Origin: Pezizomycotina sp. ARF18
Taxonomy: Eukaryota; Ascomycota
Reading direction: 5' to 3'
NCBI GenBank assembly: GCA_002224055.1
Contig: AZLU01000025.1
Coordinates: 175,753-239,752 of the forward strand
Length of the DNA: 64,000 bases
In this document: piece after piece, positions 25,001 to 38,720 of the stretch
Position numbering within the stretch: position 1 is the first letter of the stretch
How the letters are laid out: each line of letters opens with the position of its first letter
Notes under the pieces: generated by a model
What the model saw: the letters and a program-made list of their open reading frames with translations, nothing else
Databases searched by the model: none
What the model was told of the DNA's origin: nothing
Position numbers and translations under genes: made by a program

Positions 25001-25789
25001 ACGATGACTTTTCATTTACCTCCGATGAGTCTCAGCGCGCAAAATCTGCTGGGGACATCCGCCGGGTTATCCGAAAGGGGAAACAAACACGGGCGCAGTT
25101 GAGGCTGGGCCATCCGAGAGTCCCACCAGCCAGCGGAGATATGTCCCCGAACCGATTGCGGCCCGCCAGGGGTCCCCTGTAGGTGGCAGCAGACCCCCAG
25201 ACTCCCCCATCGCGGCGAAGAGGCCTCCTCCAGTACCTCGGCTATCGTCAAACGTCCACGTGCCGGGTGAATACCCCGAAACTCCCCGGGCTGAGATTGG
25301 CAACCGCGGCGTAACATCCAAAGCCGCAACGACAGCCACAAACAACGGCCCCGCCCTCCTACCCGCGGCGGAATTCAGCTCCTTCAGCTTCTGGGGTGAT
25401 GATGGAAAACCCGACGTATCGTCTTCGTCCGCTGCAGCGGCGGCGGTAGTTCGGCAATTGCAGATGATCAGATACCAGACGTTGCCTCCGCAGACAAGGA
25501 AAGCTCATGTACCACCCGCCGCCAAACCATGTGGGACAAAGAACCCGTGGCGGCCAAGCTAGATATGCACCACATGCAAACACGCAGAGCTGGAAGGAAA
25601 GCGGCCTTCACCGAGTGCTGGCAGCGGTCTCAGCACGGTAACCGCCAGTCAGGCGGGTGTCCCACGGGCGAGCAAATGCACCTTCGCCGGTCAACCTCAA
25701 GAGTCTTTTGGTGGATCGGAGCCAGCAGTAACTACGGAGGCAGTTTTGGAGAGGGGAAGGACAAGCACTTCAAACTCCTTATTGATTAA
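22044..25789 (+). CDS. EFR3: EFR3-like plasma-membrane anchor of the PI4-kinase complex
   Basis: EFR3 tethers the Stt4 PI 4-kinase complex to the plasma membrane. The N-terminus MIKAVRPRPKHQALVLKAYP starts at 22044 and carries the family's KHQxLVLKxYP motif. The next frames give SELSYLLYYVSTRRSKLQKV with GSFLEKRT and DVWRNRIG, then an intron from GTAAGCG (about 22252) to a TACAG acceptor near 22434. VQVTLDICRALIEKCPRDLN and LYGSSILNILTTIL follow, then the armadillo-like body (GITMAL..., KSISSSEALSADAKQQMEII). The rest is a long helical region and a Ser/Pro-rich tail, as in fungal EFR3 of 1,000 or more residues. The stop at 25787-25789 is the likeliest but depends on the frame. An in-frame ATG also exists at 22017; the later one matches family starts better. 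Confidence 0.85.
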
Positions 25790-26731
25790 ATTTCTCTTTT
25801 GTGTTTCCTCTTTCCATTTATTTTAGCCTTTGACTTTGAGAAGAAAAATACCAGCCGTGTTTTTTTTTTTTTTTTGCTTCGAAAATTTTGGGTATCTCAC
25901 ACTCCATGCATTGATCGCATCGCCACATTCCGCAAGCACATTCGCAGAAAGAAACATTCTTCGCACCGCAAAAAAGAGCAGCGTATTGAATATTTATCAG
26001 ATATATTCTGTATAGTTTGAGTTGGTATATCTAATGAGAGGATGAAATCTTTTTACTCGTCTGTGTTACAGCCTTTTGCAGATTTGTCTATTTTATGCTT
26101 ATATGAGCGATCAAAAAGAGCATTCATTACACACACTTAAAAAGAGGCGGAGCGTTCTAATAAAAGAAACGGAAAAGAACAAAAACATTAGCACATTCAC
26201 TCTTTTCCTTTGTTGCACACTGCACCAATCGAATATATACTTCTTAAGTGTATACAAAAACTACTATTTTATCTATAATCCTTTCCTTTCTCTTGACTTT
26301 CCTTTGTTTGGCGGAGCAGCTGCAGTATATACTCCTAGACTTCTTCTCTTTGTACTTGTCGTAATTATTTCTTTCTCTTAGCTTTAATTTCTTCTTGATT
26401 TTCTTGACCATCCTTCAATTCAAATTTCTAGTTCTCAAGCTATTTTCTAGAAGTGAAAAGAACGTCTTGCTGTCAAAAAGCGAACATCCAGAGCTCAATT
26501 GAACTCTTAGACATTCTACGAAATATGATATGTATATTAACTAAGAATACTCTTTTGCGAATTTATATTATTTCATATGATGTTCTTGAAGTATACATAG
26601 ATATAATATATGTCTTTGCTTTTCGAGGCCGTTCATGTTGTGTCGAACAAAGGTGATCTCTATATAGGGCTGGACAGATAAAACGATATGCAAGGGGACA
26701 TCCATACGTGCATAAGCGGCTGCTCTTTTTT

Positions 26732-26769
<38 letters not shown>

Positions 26770-27182
26770 CCCTTCCAGTGGTGAGGCTGCTAGGGTACGG
26801 TAAGCTTACCGCCTGTGTTTTAAAAAAAGTGGTGCTCATATTATTATTATCATTACTATCGTCGAACTGCATTACTTGTCCATTTTGACTTTCTTTACCC
26901 TTTCCCGTTTTAAAAATAAACATCCTTCCTCCCTCCTCATCCAACATCCTTATACCTTCCATCTATTTTATTTTCACGCCTTATCAATTCCATTCCACTT
27001 TTCACGAACAGCCTCATCTTACGTACGGGTTTCTTGGATTTCACGTTTATAATAGTTTATACCGTGAGTAGTATTCCTCTTTATTATTTTACTGGGCCTC
27101 CCGTTTGACCCCATTGCGATAATTTGATATTTGCCTATTAGTCGCCTCCATCTTTTAATCTATACAAGCGACGAGGAACTCA
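25790..27182. other. Intergenic region between EFR3 and HUT1
   Basis: AT-rich sequence with a T-run of about 36 bases at 26734-26769 and a T15 run at about 25861-25875. No conserved frame was seen. Confidence 0.5.
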
Positions 27183-28523
27183 ATGGCTACCCGAAGAAAA
27201 TCGTCTTCTCGGAAGACTTGGACTCCGCGGTAATTGACGAGACTCGAAGGGAGCCGATCAGCTGCAAAATGGAACAATAGCAGGCCAACACGCCCCAGAG
27301 CCCGAAGGCGGTCGTCGGTATCGAAAGCTGTCGCGGAACACCCTTCGGTTGTAGAATTGGTGGTCTGTGTTGCGGGGATATACATATCATTGTACGTCTC
27401 CATTCTAATATTGTTCTTGATTCTTCGTATAGCTATAATTTGGACATTTGAGAAAAACTAATCCCCCTATTTTATCTTATTTTTATCTGATTGTAGCTTA
27501 AACATGGGCCCTCCTCCAGAGCGCATAACGACGACCCTTACGGCGCGGAGCAAAAGAAGTTCAAGTTCCACCTCGTCCTCCTGACCGTCCAGGCCGTCTT
27601 CGCCGCGGGCATAGGCTACCTCTACGTCCTCTACACGTCGCACCAGCACCCGACGCTCCCCACGCCGTCCATCTTCCGAACCGGCGGATAACGATGTATT
27701 ACGCCGCCATCGCCGTCACGTCTTCCTCGCCGCGCCGTTCGGGTACGCGGCGCTGTCGCACATCGACTACATTACTTTCATCCTCGCGAAGTCCTGCAAG
27801 CTGCTGCCCGTCATGTTTTTGCATCTGACGCTGTACCGCCGCCGCTACCCGCTTTACAAGTACGTCGTCGTCCTGCTCGTCACCGCGGGAGTCGCTACTT
27901 TTACGCTGCATAATAAGTCCGGAGCTAAGAAGCACAAGGGCGGGAATACGAGTAGTATGTGGGGTTTGTTTCTCTTGGGTATTAACCTGCTGCTGGACGG
28001 CGTGACGAACAGCACGCAAGACCATATGTTTGCGACTTCGGGAGGACTGGTGACTGGTCCGCTTATGCAGTGCGGACTGAACTTTTTCGCGGCCATACTT
28101 ACCGCGGTTGGATGGTACTGAACCCTTGGAACAACGAGCTGAAGAACGCCGCGGTCTTCTTGCAGGAGAATCCGGGTGCCGCCGGCGACGTTATCGCTTT
28201 TGCGTTGTGCGGTGCCATCGGACAGGTTTTCATCTGTAAGTCCAATTGATTCATCTATTTTTCACTGTTGTGAGTCTCGAAAAAGCTAATTGTTACGTGG
28301 AATATAGTCTACACGCTCTCCCGCTTCGTTCGCTTACGCTGGTCACCGTTACCGTGACCGAAAGATGTTCAGCATGATCCTCTCGGTCGTCGCATTCGGA
28401 CACACGCTTAGCGCGATGCAATGGGCTGGAGTTGGTCTCGTCTTTGGTGGCATCGGCGCGGAGGCCGAGATGAAGAGGCAGGAGAAGAAGGCCAAGACCG
28501 CAGCGGTCAGGAAGGCTAATTGA
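27183..28523 (+). CDS. HUT1: HUT1-type UDP-galactose/nucleotide-sugar transporter (SLC35B family)
   Basis: This is a multi-membrane-span carrier of the endoplasmic reticulum, where HUT1/SLC35B1 proteins move nucleotide sugars or adenine nucleotides. The ATG at 27183 opens a basic leader, [13 protein letters not shown]. The first helix [12 protein letters not shown] runs into an intron from GTACGTC (about 27394) to TTGTAG (about 27496). The second exon gives [81 protein letters not shown] and [21 protein letters not shown] second intron at 28236-28307 is flanked by GQVFI and FYTLSRFG. The end [20 protein letters not shown] plus a lysine-rich tail stops at TGA 28521-28523. The tail lacks a canonical KKXX retrieval signal. 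At least four indels interrupt the frame. Confidence 0.9.
28236..28307 (+). other. Second intron of HUT1
   Basis: A 72-base GTAAGT...ATATAG intron. Splicing rebuilds GQVFIFYTLSRFGSLTLVTV exactly as expected for the transporter family. Confidence 0.85.
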
Positions 28524-28763
28524 AGCACGTGGCTGCAACTGGTTTACTTGGTTTTGTAGATTGCTTTTTGTGGATTTCGTTTTGTTGGGGGTTTTTTTTT
28601 TTTTTTCGTGTGTGACAGAAGTAAAAGAAATATAGGTATAGTTTTTTAGAAGGGAAAACCCTTTAGATATCGGGTTTTTGCTCAAGATAACACAATATTT
28701 TATGAATATTAACAATTAGCTGATCGTTTTAACGACAATGCTTGAAAATGACCTTTTCGTTCT

Positions 28764-29030
28764 CACTGTGATCCAAAATGGGCAAATAAAGGAAAAGCCG
28801 AGCCAATCACCTGCGTGGTGCCCGTAGATTGCCCGTAAATTGACCGTAAAAGCACACGGAAATTCCACGAATTCCCTGATTTTGTTAGTGAAACGCGGGA
28901 GAAATCGTATTTTCAGCGGGCGTAGTAATAATTTGCCCGTATTTTCCGGGCATTCTCGAGGTCTGTCACAAGTTTTTACGACGTCCCCCGAGCATTTCGG
29001 GTGGTGTCCCCGTAACAAATTATCACAGTG
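28764..29030. mobile_element. Candidate 267-bp CACTA-like miniature DNA transposon
   Basis: The segment begins CACTGTGAT (28764-28772) and ends ATCACAGTG (29022-29030), a perfect 9-bp terminal inverted repeat. It is flanked on both sides by TCT (28761-28763 and 29031-29033), a 3-bp target duplication. The 3-bp duplication and CACTG end suit the CACTA/CMC superfamily. Inside are repeated subterminal words, GCCCGTAGATT, GCCCGTAAATT, GACCGTAAAA on one side and TTTGCCCGTATT, CCCCGTAAC further in, as CACTA elements often have. It has no coding capacity and is more GC-rich than its surroundings. One copy in one window cannot prove mobility. Confidence 0.4.
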
Positions 29031-29282
29031 TCTGGGCTCTACGACTTTTGAGCAGTCTTGATCACGCGCCCTCTTTAGTTGATTACGGGTTCCTTCGAAA
29101 AAAGCAAAAAAAGAAAAAAATTCTATACGCCTCGATATCTACCTAAGTCTAAGTATACTTACGATTGTTTTTCTTCCTTTATTACAGAGGCCGCTTACTA
29201 AGCTAAGCTCTGGAGTGTCTTATTTCATCTTCACACACACACACACTTCGTTTATACTTTTTATCCACAATCAACTCTCAAA

Positions 29283-29850
29283 TTGTTGAAATCATTCTCT
29301 CCTACTGAAGATATTCTGATAAAAAAAGATACAACTGTATATATCGTCTATTCCTCCTCCAGACCTCATTTCGCTCCAACTTCCAGCAAGTGCGATTGCT
29401 ATTTCAATTGCAATTCAGCCGAAAAAGAGAGGCCGGAATCGATATTGAGATACCGTTCCTCTATAAAGATTGGGATAACGGACAGGACGTCAAACCCGAA
29501 AGGTGACAAGGACGCCAACCGTCCCTCCTCGACATCAGCACGAGCAAAACGCCTCAGCGGCGGCAGCACCACCACCAAAACATATTCTACGTCCGCAAGA
29601 GCGTTTTTAGCTACGATCTCCACGCAAAAAGTACTCAACGGCGCTCGCGGTTTCGCAGCTAGGCGTAAGCTTCAAGTTCGGTCCGACGGGGAAGGAGAGG
29701 GTACACCGATACGTTCAATAGCACTTTCCCTCTGTCACCGTCGCGGTATTGCAAACGCACAGCAGGGAATTGAGAAGGCTTACTTCTCCAAACTTGCCTA
29801 TTCTACCTGTAAGGCCCAACAAATCCATAGAGTTAAAATTGCCTCCTAAA
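29283..29850 (+). CDS. Exon-like segment of unknown function
   Basis: One frame is open for 188 codons from 29283, but the natural protein may alternate frames. Plausible pieces are SRKREAGIDIEIPFLYKDWD (about 29420-29475), HHHQNIFYVRKSVFSYDLHA (about 29565-29620), SFKFGPTGKERVHRYV (about 29670-29715) and VAVLQTHSRELRRLTSPNLP (about 29745-29805). They look like ordinary protein, not simple repeat. I do not recognise a family. It may be one gene with the pieces to the right, given the same strand and short gaps. Confidence 0.35.
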
Positions 29851-30101
29851 GGCGTTGCTTAGTAAGAATGCATTTCTAATGGGGAACACAAAAAAGGCTT
29901 TACAATAGATCTATATATTTCTTTTCTTTCTCTTTTCTTTCATTCTTTCTTTCTTTCTTTTTTTTTTTTTTTTTTTTTCCGGATCCTTGACGCCACCTTC
30001 CTGAATGGCGTCGAACATGAAAATAGAGCCTCCTCACCGCTTAGGGCGAGCAGCGAAATGCAGTTACTCTTTAAACAAATTTTAAGAACTTTAAGAACAA
30101 A

Positions 30102-31060
30102 ATGGGGTTACTACCTAATGACACGATTTGCGTCGACAAGTTACATCCAGCAGACGCATCAACACTAATCAATCACTTGACCAAAAGGAAATCGCCTAGA
30201 GGGAAAATCTTTAAAGGTAAACTACTTACTCATCGCACAATATTTTCTAATGTTATCCCTTAAAACCCTTTGTTAGGCTGTCCTACAATTCCTGGTTGGA
30301 TACTTGACAGTAACCATACCGAAAGATATTCATGAAGTGGGTATCTTCTGGGTTTAAAATCCTCGCACAGATGGCGAATCAAGATCTTTCTGCCGGTTAC
30401 CTTTTTACACGATGTACATATATTGGCATCTCCGAGGTAGTAATCTCCTTTTTCAGGACTGAACCCTCACACAACCTCAACTTAGGAGTAACAAATTTCC
30501 TCGGTGCGGGCAACCGCTTCCACCAAAAAGCCGGATACCTGTATACGTCACAACTCTTCCCCATGCCCAAGCTCGCCAGTCGAGGCCGTGTGGACGGAGA
30601 GTAAAAAGAAGCTCGATGAGGATGCGACATTATGGCGCGACGGAGGCGGAGTCCCGGTCGTAATTACTATTAAATTCACAAAATTGACGGGAAAAACACC
30701 GTTAAGGATTGTTAGAATGGAGGTCGAACCTCGGCACAACTAGATGTGAGTTGCTCCACTACGACTATCATCTTTGTCACCTGTCTAAACATTCTCTAGG
30801 TCTATTTCCCGTTCCGGCATCTCCCAAGCAGATCCTTATATCACACTAGGTGACATTACGGCCCTACATTTCCAATGCGGGGACGCGCTTATTACTACTT
30901 TTAGACGATCTAAGAAATCATGCGATTACCATGCTCATTTCATGGCCTTGTCCCCGCGTGAAGACAGACTGCTACAAGGACGTCAAATCCTACGAAGCGA
31001 CAGCAAAGCAACGGAAACAAGAGGAGAAAGAAAAGATACGGCAGCGTGACGAACGCTAGC
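30102..31060 (+). CDS. Multi-exon hypothetical protein
   Basis: MGLLPNDTICVDKLHPADAS begins at 30102 and continues TLINHLTKRKSPRGKIFK into a GTAAAC...GTTAG intron of about 60 bases. Later frames give VLQFLVGYLTVTIPKDIHEV, ESKKKLDEDATLWRDGG, VPVVITIKFTKLTGKT, then after an intron DPYITLGDITALHFQCGDAL and a charged end with KQRKQEEKEKIRQRDER stopping near 31060. Pieces like VPVVIxIKFTKL recur in uncharacterised fungal proteins as far as I recall, but I cannot name a domain. Several indels prevent one continuous reading. Confidence 0.4.
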
Positions 31061-31138
31061 TCTCGCGTACGTCGTAACCTCGTCGAGGAAAAGAAGAGCG
31101 GCAACGGCGTAAACGCTGCGAAACGGCTCTAGCAAAAG

Positions 31139-31522
31139 CTAGGAAGAGAGGCTTGAAGGACGAATGAAGTACGAAAAAATGGAGCGGGAGTTCGCAAAAG
31201 GGTTAGGTGGTACCAGTCGTGTCGTCACTATCGGCGGCCACGATGGCTCTTCAAGAGCAGCGGCAGCAACAGCAGGAATGGATCGAAGACGAAAAAGGTG
31301 GGTAAAGGTATTTCGGAGGGCGTGGACGTCCCTGTGCTGTGGTACAAAGAGACGCGGACGATAAGATCGAGCGGAAGCTGCGCGAGGCGAATAGGCAGAA
31401 CGGCAACAGCTATTTGGATAGCGTGCTGAAGGGAGAGAAGAGTCTCGATGTGATGCTTGCGGAGCACAGCAGGGTTTCCAGCACAGCACCATCCATCATC
31501 CTCGAGAAGCTTCGGCCGTGAT
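31139..31522 (+). CDS. Charged, possibly coiled-coil segment of unknown function
   Basis: Frames give RKRGLKDERMKYEKMEREF, ALQEQRQQQQEWIEDEK, and KIERKLREANRQNGNSYLDS with VLKGEKSLDVMLAEHSR. Strong helix-forming, highly charged composition suggests a coiled coil or linker. It lies 80 bases after the previous hypothetical protein on the same strand and may be its C-terminal part. No family recognised. Confidence 0.3.
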
Positions 31523-31639
31523 GATTAAGAGAGTGCACCCTGCCGTCACATTGGTGTCTAATAGCGCCTCCGCTGCCAGCAAGAGTAGAACCGACTCTAT
31601 GGCCGTTCGGTCGATCCGGTGGTTCCAGCTTTGAAGTGG

Positions 31640-32459
31640 CTGGAGACCAGAGTTAGGCAGATTAACGTTGGATACCCAAAAAAAAAAAAAAAGGGATATG
31701 ATCCTTATGAAGAAACATTGAGTTGATCAAACGAAATTGATGATAAATGGGGCTGTTTTATTGTTTTTTTTTTTTTTCTCGTCTTTACTTCGTTAGTTGC
31801 CATCTGCTCTCGAACTCTTTTCATTTCTTTCTTGCTATTACTGATGCATCTCCTTAAGAGCACGGTTCCATTGCTTCGTTTTTCTATTTCTTGCTAAAGG
31901 GAAATAGGGGGTTTGTTTCGTTTCGGTGTTTAATATGGAGCTTTTGTCATGACCTTCTTCCTTCTTCGCAGTTCACATTCTTTTTTGGAAACAATATCGA
32001 GGGCGTTTCTCACCGGCTTGCTTTTGCTTGACTTTGATTTGCTTCTCCTTCCTTTCGTAACGGAGTTTCCAAAATTTTTGTTGAAATGTATATTTTTAAT
32101 TTCAGCTAGTGCTTAGAAGTGTCTAAACAGCGCATGCGAAATAAATGTATTTTCAGACATCGCCATCTTTTTTTCTTCTCCTATAATTGAACAATATAAG
32201 CTATCCTTCTTGAACGTATTACCATTATTTGTTATTATAAGCAAAAATTACAAACCGATATCTGTGAACGAAAAAAAAAAATAAGAATGCCAGTTGAACG
32301 CCGTTTCCTGTGGCTATATTCCATACCTATGCGAAACTTTTTTTCCTCAGCCCTGTTATATTGGATAGAAAAGATCGATGCATAGATCTAGAGAAAAAAG
32401 AATGAAGATAAAGATCAAAACTCCGGATATAGAAGAAGCCTCCATAGCATGTATTATTA
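31640..32459. other. Intergenic region, nothing recognised
   Basis: AT-rich sequence with A12 (about 31679) and T-runs. It lies between the 3' ends of the rightward hypothetical gene and the leftward NSE3 gene. Confidence 0.5.
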
Positions 32460-34161
32460 TTATTCGTCGTCGTCATCTTCATCGTCGTCTTCTTCCTCCC
32501 CTCCTTCCTCCTCTTCAGATTCTTCTTCGTTATGTTTTACGACGGTTACCACACCGCTAGCACTTGCACCAGCACGGCCACCACCCGCCGTGACGCCTAT
32601 CGTTCCCGCCGCGGCGCGTGCCGCCGCCTTCATCTCGTCTTCCTTTGCTGCTGCGTCTTTCGCAGCCTTCTGCTCCCTCTCTTCCTTGTCGAGGCCCATG
32701 CTTTTGCGACCATCTTTTCGTAGTTTTCTGGTAGATCGTCTCCGTACATCTGTATTTTCGCATAGCATGATCAGTAAGCTTACTTTCTTCTACGAGAAGG
32801 CAAGGTAAAAAAAGAATTTATATGTAATTGCGTAATCTTTGTTTTGCACTCACCATCCTGACCATCTTATAACCCCTTCCTTCCCATCTCCACCTTCGCC
32901 CTAGGTCGACTTTATACGTAACGTCTCCTGCTCTCCGGCAGCCTTATCGTCTTTTACCTTAACGAGGTAACCGTTCTTTATCAAATTCTGCAGTATGACG
33001 TCCGTCTTCCCGCTCTCCGCGTTTCCCTCGACGGCTATGGTCTCCTCGGATTTAAACCGCTTCAGGTACTGGTCCAGCTGCTGCCCGCTCAGCGCGTTCT
33101 TGCTCAAATACACCATCGTAACGATCATCATGCCGAACCCGTGCAGCGCCTGCTCGTCGCTCTGGAAAGGTGCTATGATTTTCCGGATCCCGGTAGATGT
33201 CGGGTAGTACGCTTGTCAGCACCCACGATTTTGCCGACGCGGATTCTTTTTTGTTACGGGCTACGGCTGCTGCTCCGGGGTTTGCGGCTTCGACTGCGGC
33301 GGCGCGGCGCTGCTGGTTTAGCGTTGTTTTTCCCGGTTGGCGGGAGCTCGGCGAGCTCCATGCCGAAGTCTGCCGGAGCGCTGCTTGCGTTTGGTCGAAG
33401 ACGGTCTTGAAGTCGTTCTTGTGGTTCGGCATGAGGACTAAAAAAAAAAAAAAGCTTTAGCATATATTTATATATTTTGGAAAATACAATCAAAAACCAA
33501 TGCAATTGGGAAGAAAGGAAAGAATCTCTAGATACCTTTCTCCGTAATCTCAGCCCTCCTGATCGGTTCTTCGTATACTCGCACGCCAGCGCCAAGCGGA
33601 CGAATTTAGCAACGGGTCTTTTGCCTTCTTCTTCTCCTCATCCTCTTCGTCCTCTTCTCCTCCTTCTCCTCCTTCGTCCTCTCCTTCCTCGTCTTCGTCG
33701 CTGTCATCTTCACGGCGTCTACGGCGTTTCCCTGCGGCGTAATGCGTCGCTTCTTCTCCCTGCTCCCTTCTTGGTCGGCAGCAGCCTGTCTAGCCCGTCC
33801 ATTCCGTCCGGAAACTTGAAGCGTCTGTCTCCCGCCGCCAGAGCTTCGAGAAGCCTTGCTCGGTCTTGCTTGTTGCGGCTGTCCGCGTCTACGTGCGGGT
33901 GGTGCCTCGTCTTCTTCGTCGTCCGAGTCGTCCTCTTCCTCCTCCGACTCTTGGTCCATGTCGTGGTCCTCTTCCTCGTGGCGAGAAGGCGGCAGCCGCT
34001 CAGGCGCTGTTCGACGTGATATTCGTTAGCGAACAATAACTCCACCAAAATAAGAATGACAAAAAAATAAAAGAATAAAAAAAAAGATATGTGCTATAAT
34101 GGGAAATAAAGCTCACACTCACAGCGCCGCCTGTAGGACGCTTCCTGTTGATTACGGGCAT
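32460..34161 (-). CDS. NSE3: NSE3-like MAGE-domain subunit of the SMC5/6 complex
   Basis: NSE3 is the MAGE-fold subunit that, with NSE1 and NSE4, regulates the SMC5/6 DNA-repair complex. The first exon, MPVINRKRPTGGA (34161-34123), ends at GTGAGT. A long acidic and basic linker follows. The MAGE winged-helix part is seen as LVRLALACEYTK then PIRRAEITEK (about 33540-33600, one base out of frame), and as MVYLSKNALSGQQLDQYLKR with ESGKTDVILQNLIKNGYLVK (about 32960-33115). It closes with GDDLPENYEKMV near 32730-32755 after a short intron. The C-terminus is a strongly acidic run of about 25 Glu and Asp residues (32460-32535), unusual in length. The product should be nuclear. Homology is to fungal NSE3 rather than to mammalian MAGE proteins. 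Frame changes occur in all main exons. Confidence 0.78.
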
Positions 34162-35882
34162 CTCCCACTAAGGAAATGTTGTTAAAATCCTCAGCTATGA
34201 AACTTTTTTTCTATACGAGAATACAAGCGATTGCAAATTCCCCGATATTTCAGCAAATGGTCGTAAAATTTTCCAGGTTGTAGAATGCCGACGGAGCAAA
34301 AAAAGCTCTTAGGATCGAAGGTAAGGTTTCTGTGTTTCCAAGAACTTGGTCCGGAGGCGAGCAACCGGATTAGATAAGAGCTCAATTCCCGCTGTAACTA
34401 AATATCTACTGATGAAATAGAACAAACAGGTGACGAAAGGAGGCAGACGGAGGAGGAGATTTTGGATACTTGAGCTGGAGTGGGATGATAAGGAATGTGG
34501 TGGTGGTGGTAGTAGGTATAAAGCGACTGAAGAAACAAAAAAGAAATTGAGTTTGGAGTGAGGTTAGGCTTGAGACGCAACTTTTTCTTAAAGGCACGAA
34601 GCGAGGACGTGTCGAACAGTCCTCACAAATAAAAGCCAAAGCAGCTATCTAGCTATACTTGTGAAGGGAAAAAAAAAAAAAAAAAAAAAAAAAAGAGCAA
34701 TCAAGTAACCACAGCTAAATATTTAATATATATATATAGCAAGCACACTAGATATTTACTCTCTCTCTCTCTCTCTCTCTATAATATCTAATTCACTTCC
34801 AGAGCTGTAAGTAGAAGCCTAGGATCTAATTAGGGGGATATTCACCATATAAATATTCAAAAGTTATACTGAACAATGAAATAACATCAAAGAGAGCTTT
34901 GAAATTCTCCCCCATTTTGTTTCTCCGCCGATGTTGACGAGACAAAGAAAGGACCGATTTTTAGGAGCCCATTCAGAACAAACTACTGTTCAGCAATTTT
35001 GTAAATACTCTACTGTTTCTTTGTTTCAAGATGCATACTAATATTTAGGCAATGTATAATAAGTAAGTATTGTGGTACATTTTATGAAGTCGTGTATGTA
35101 GCTGCGTTGAATTCAATTTTTTTTTTTTTTGATCCAGCCGCGGTACCCGGCTAGATTGAGCATTGATATATATACTATAAAAATATTATAAGAAATATAT
35201 TTATCGGAGACTTTCCTTGATCAAAAGTGACGACAAACTTAACGCAAAGCTTCATCTCTATACCGAATTCGGCTGTCTATTTTCTACTTAGCTTCTTTTA
35301 TCTACCCCTGCTCATCCCCGCTTTTAGGGAGCTTGGAAACAAGGGAAAGAAAGGTCGAATGACTCTCTGATGAAGTAAGAGTGAAGACGTGCGGGTGGAG
35401 GGTACGGCGTCATACATGAATGCTATCGATAGCCTTTATTAACTCATCGACGATAGTTTAATGGATGGCGTTGGACACGTCTCGTTTCGGTTTGGACCTT
35501 TTTTTTTTTTTTTTTTTTTTTTTGTGACAAAGGAAATTTATACCTTTCTTTTGTTTATTTATTTATGTGTAATATCAGTTCTTTTTTCCTTTAAGTAACA
35601 TGAGATAGTAAGAAAAAGAAGAAAACCCCCGTGAATGATGGATGTGGCGCGTGATAAAAGATGAAGAAATGTCATGATGTAGTGTAAGGAAACGAGGAGA
35701 GGATACACATAATAAGAAAATGTCCTTTTATGGAAAAGAAAAAGCTATAAAAAAAGGAAACAAATGAATGAAAACAAAACCCAAATGTGAACAAAAGACA
35801 GGAACCCGATAAATAATAAAAGCCTTTTTTGTTTTTAATTTTTATTATTTTTTTTATTTTATTTGAGAGTTGCTTCATTCAA
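34162..35882. other. Gene-free region between NSE3 and tef1
   Basis: It holds an A-run at about 34669-34694, a CT microsatellite at about 34760-34781, and T-runs at about 35118-35131 and 35499-35523. No conserved frame was seen. The left end should hold the NSE3 promoter. Confidence 0.5.
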
Positions 35883-38349
<2,467 letters not shown>

Positions 38350-38720
38350 TTTGATGAGATATGTGTATATATAAAAGGACTATAACAGGTTTTTTACTTT
38401 TGGAGAAATAAAAAAGAGGATAAAGAAGAAGATGGTGATGGTGGTTTGTTCGAGAGAGATGGGGGGGTTAATGGAAGGAAGAGAGGGAAAAGAAAATTCT
38501 GTTCTATATAACTTCCTTTGCTCTTTATAAAAAATTTTTTAGAGTGAGAGGAAGTGAAAAATTTTTCTTTCTCAGATGGAAGGAAAAAGAAAATAAAAAA
38601 AAATTGTATACTTTTTTTTTATTATTCTTTTTTTTATAGTTATTTTTTTTACTTTTTACTATGCTCTTGAGTGAGGAAAAAAAACCCACCCCCTCTTTAC
38701 GCACCAGTAAAAAAAAGGTT
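38350..38720 (-). promoter_or_regulatory. Putative tef1 promoter and 5' leader
   Basis: Directly upstream of the tef1 ATG the coding-sense strand is strongly pyrimidine-rich (CTTTTT, TCTTCC and CCCCCC tracts between about 38400 and 38640). Long CT tracts upstream of the start are common in highly expressed fungal genes such as tef1. No transcription start can be fixed. Confidence 0.4.

Noticed and set aside
27813-28121. HUT1 internal frame as a separate 102-residue membrane protein.
   Set aside because: It is simply the intact middle portion of the transporter between two indels.
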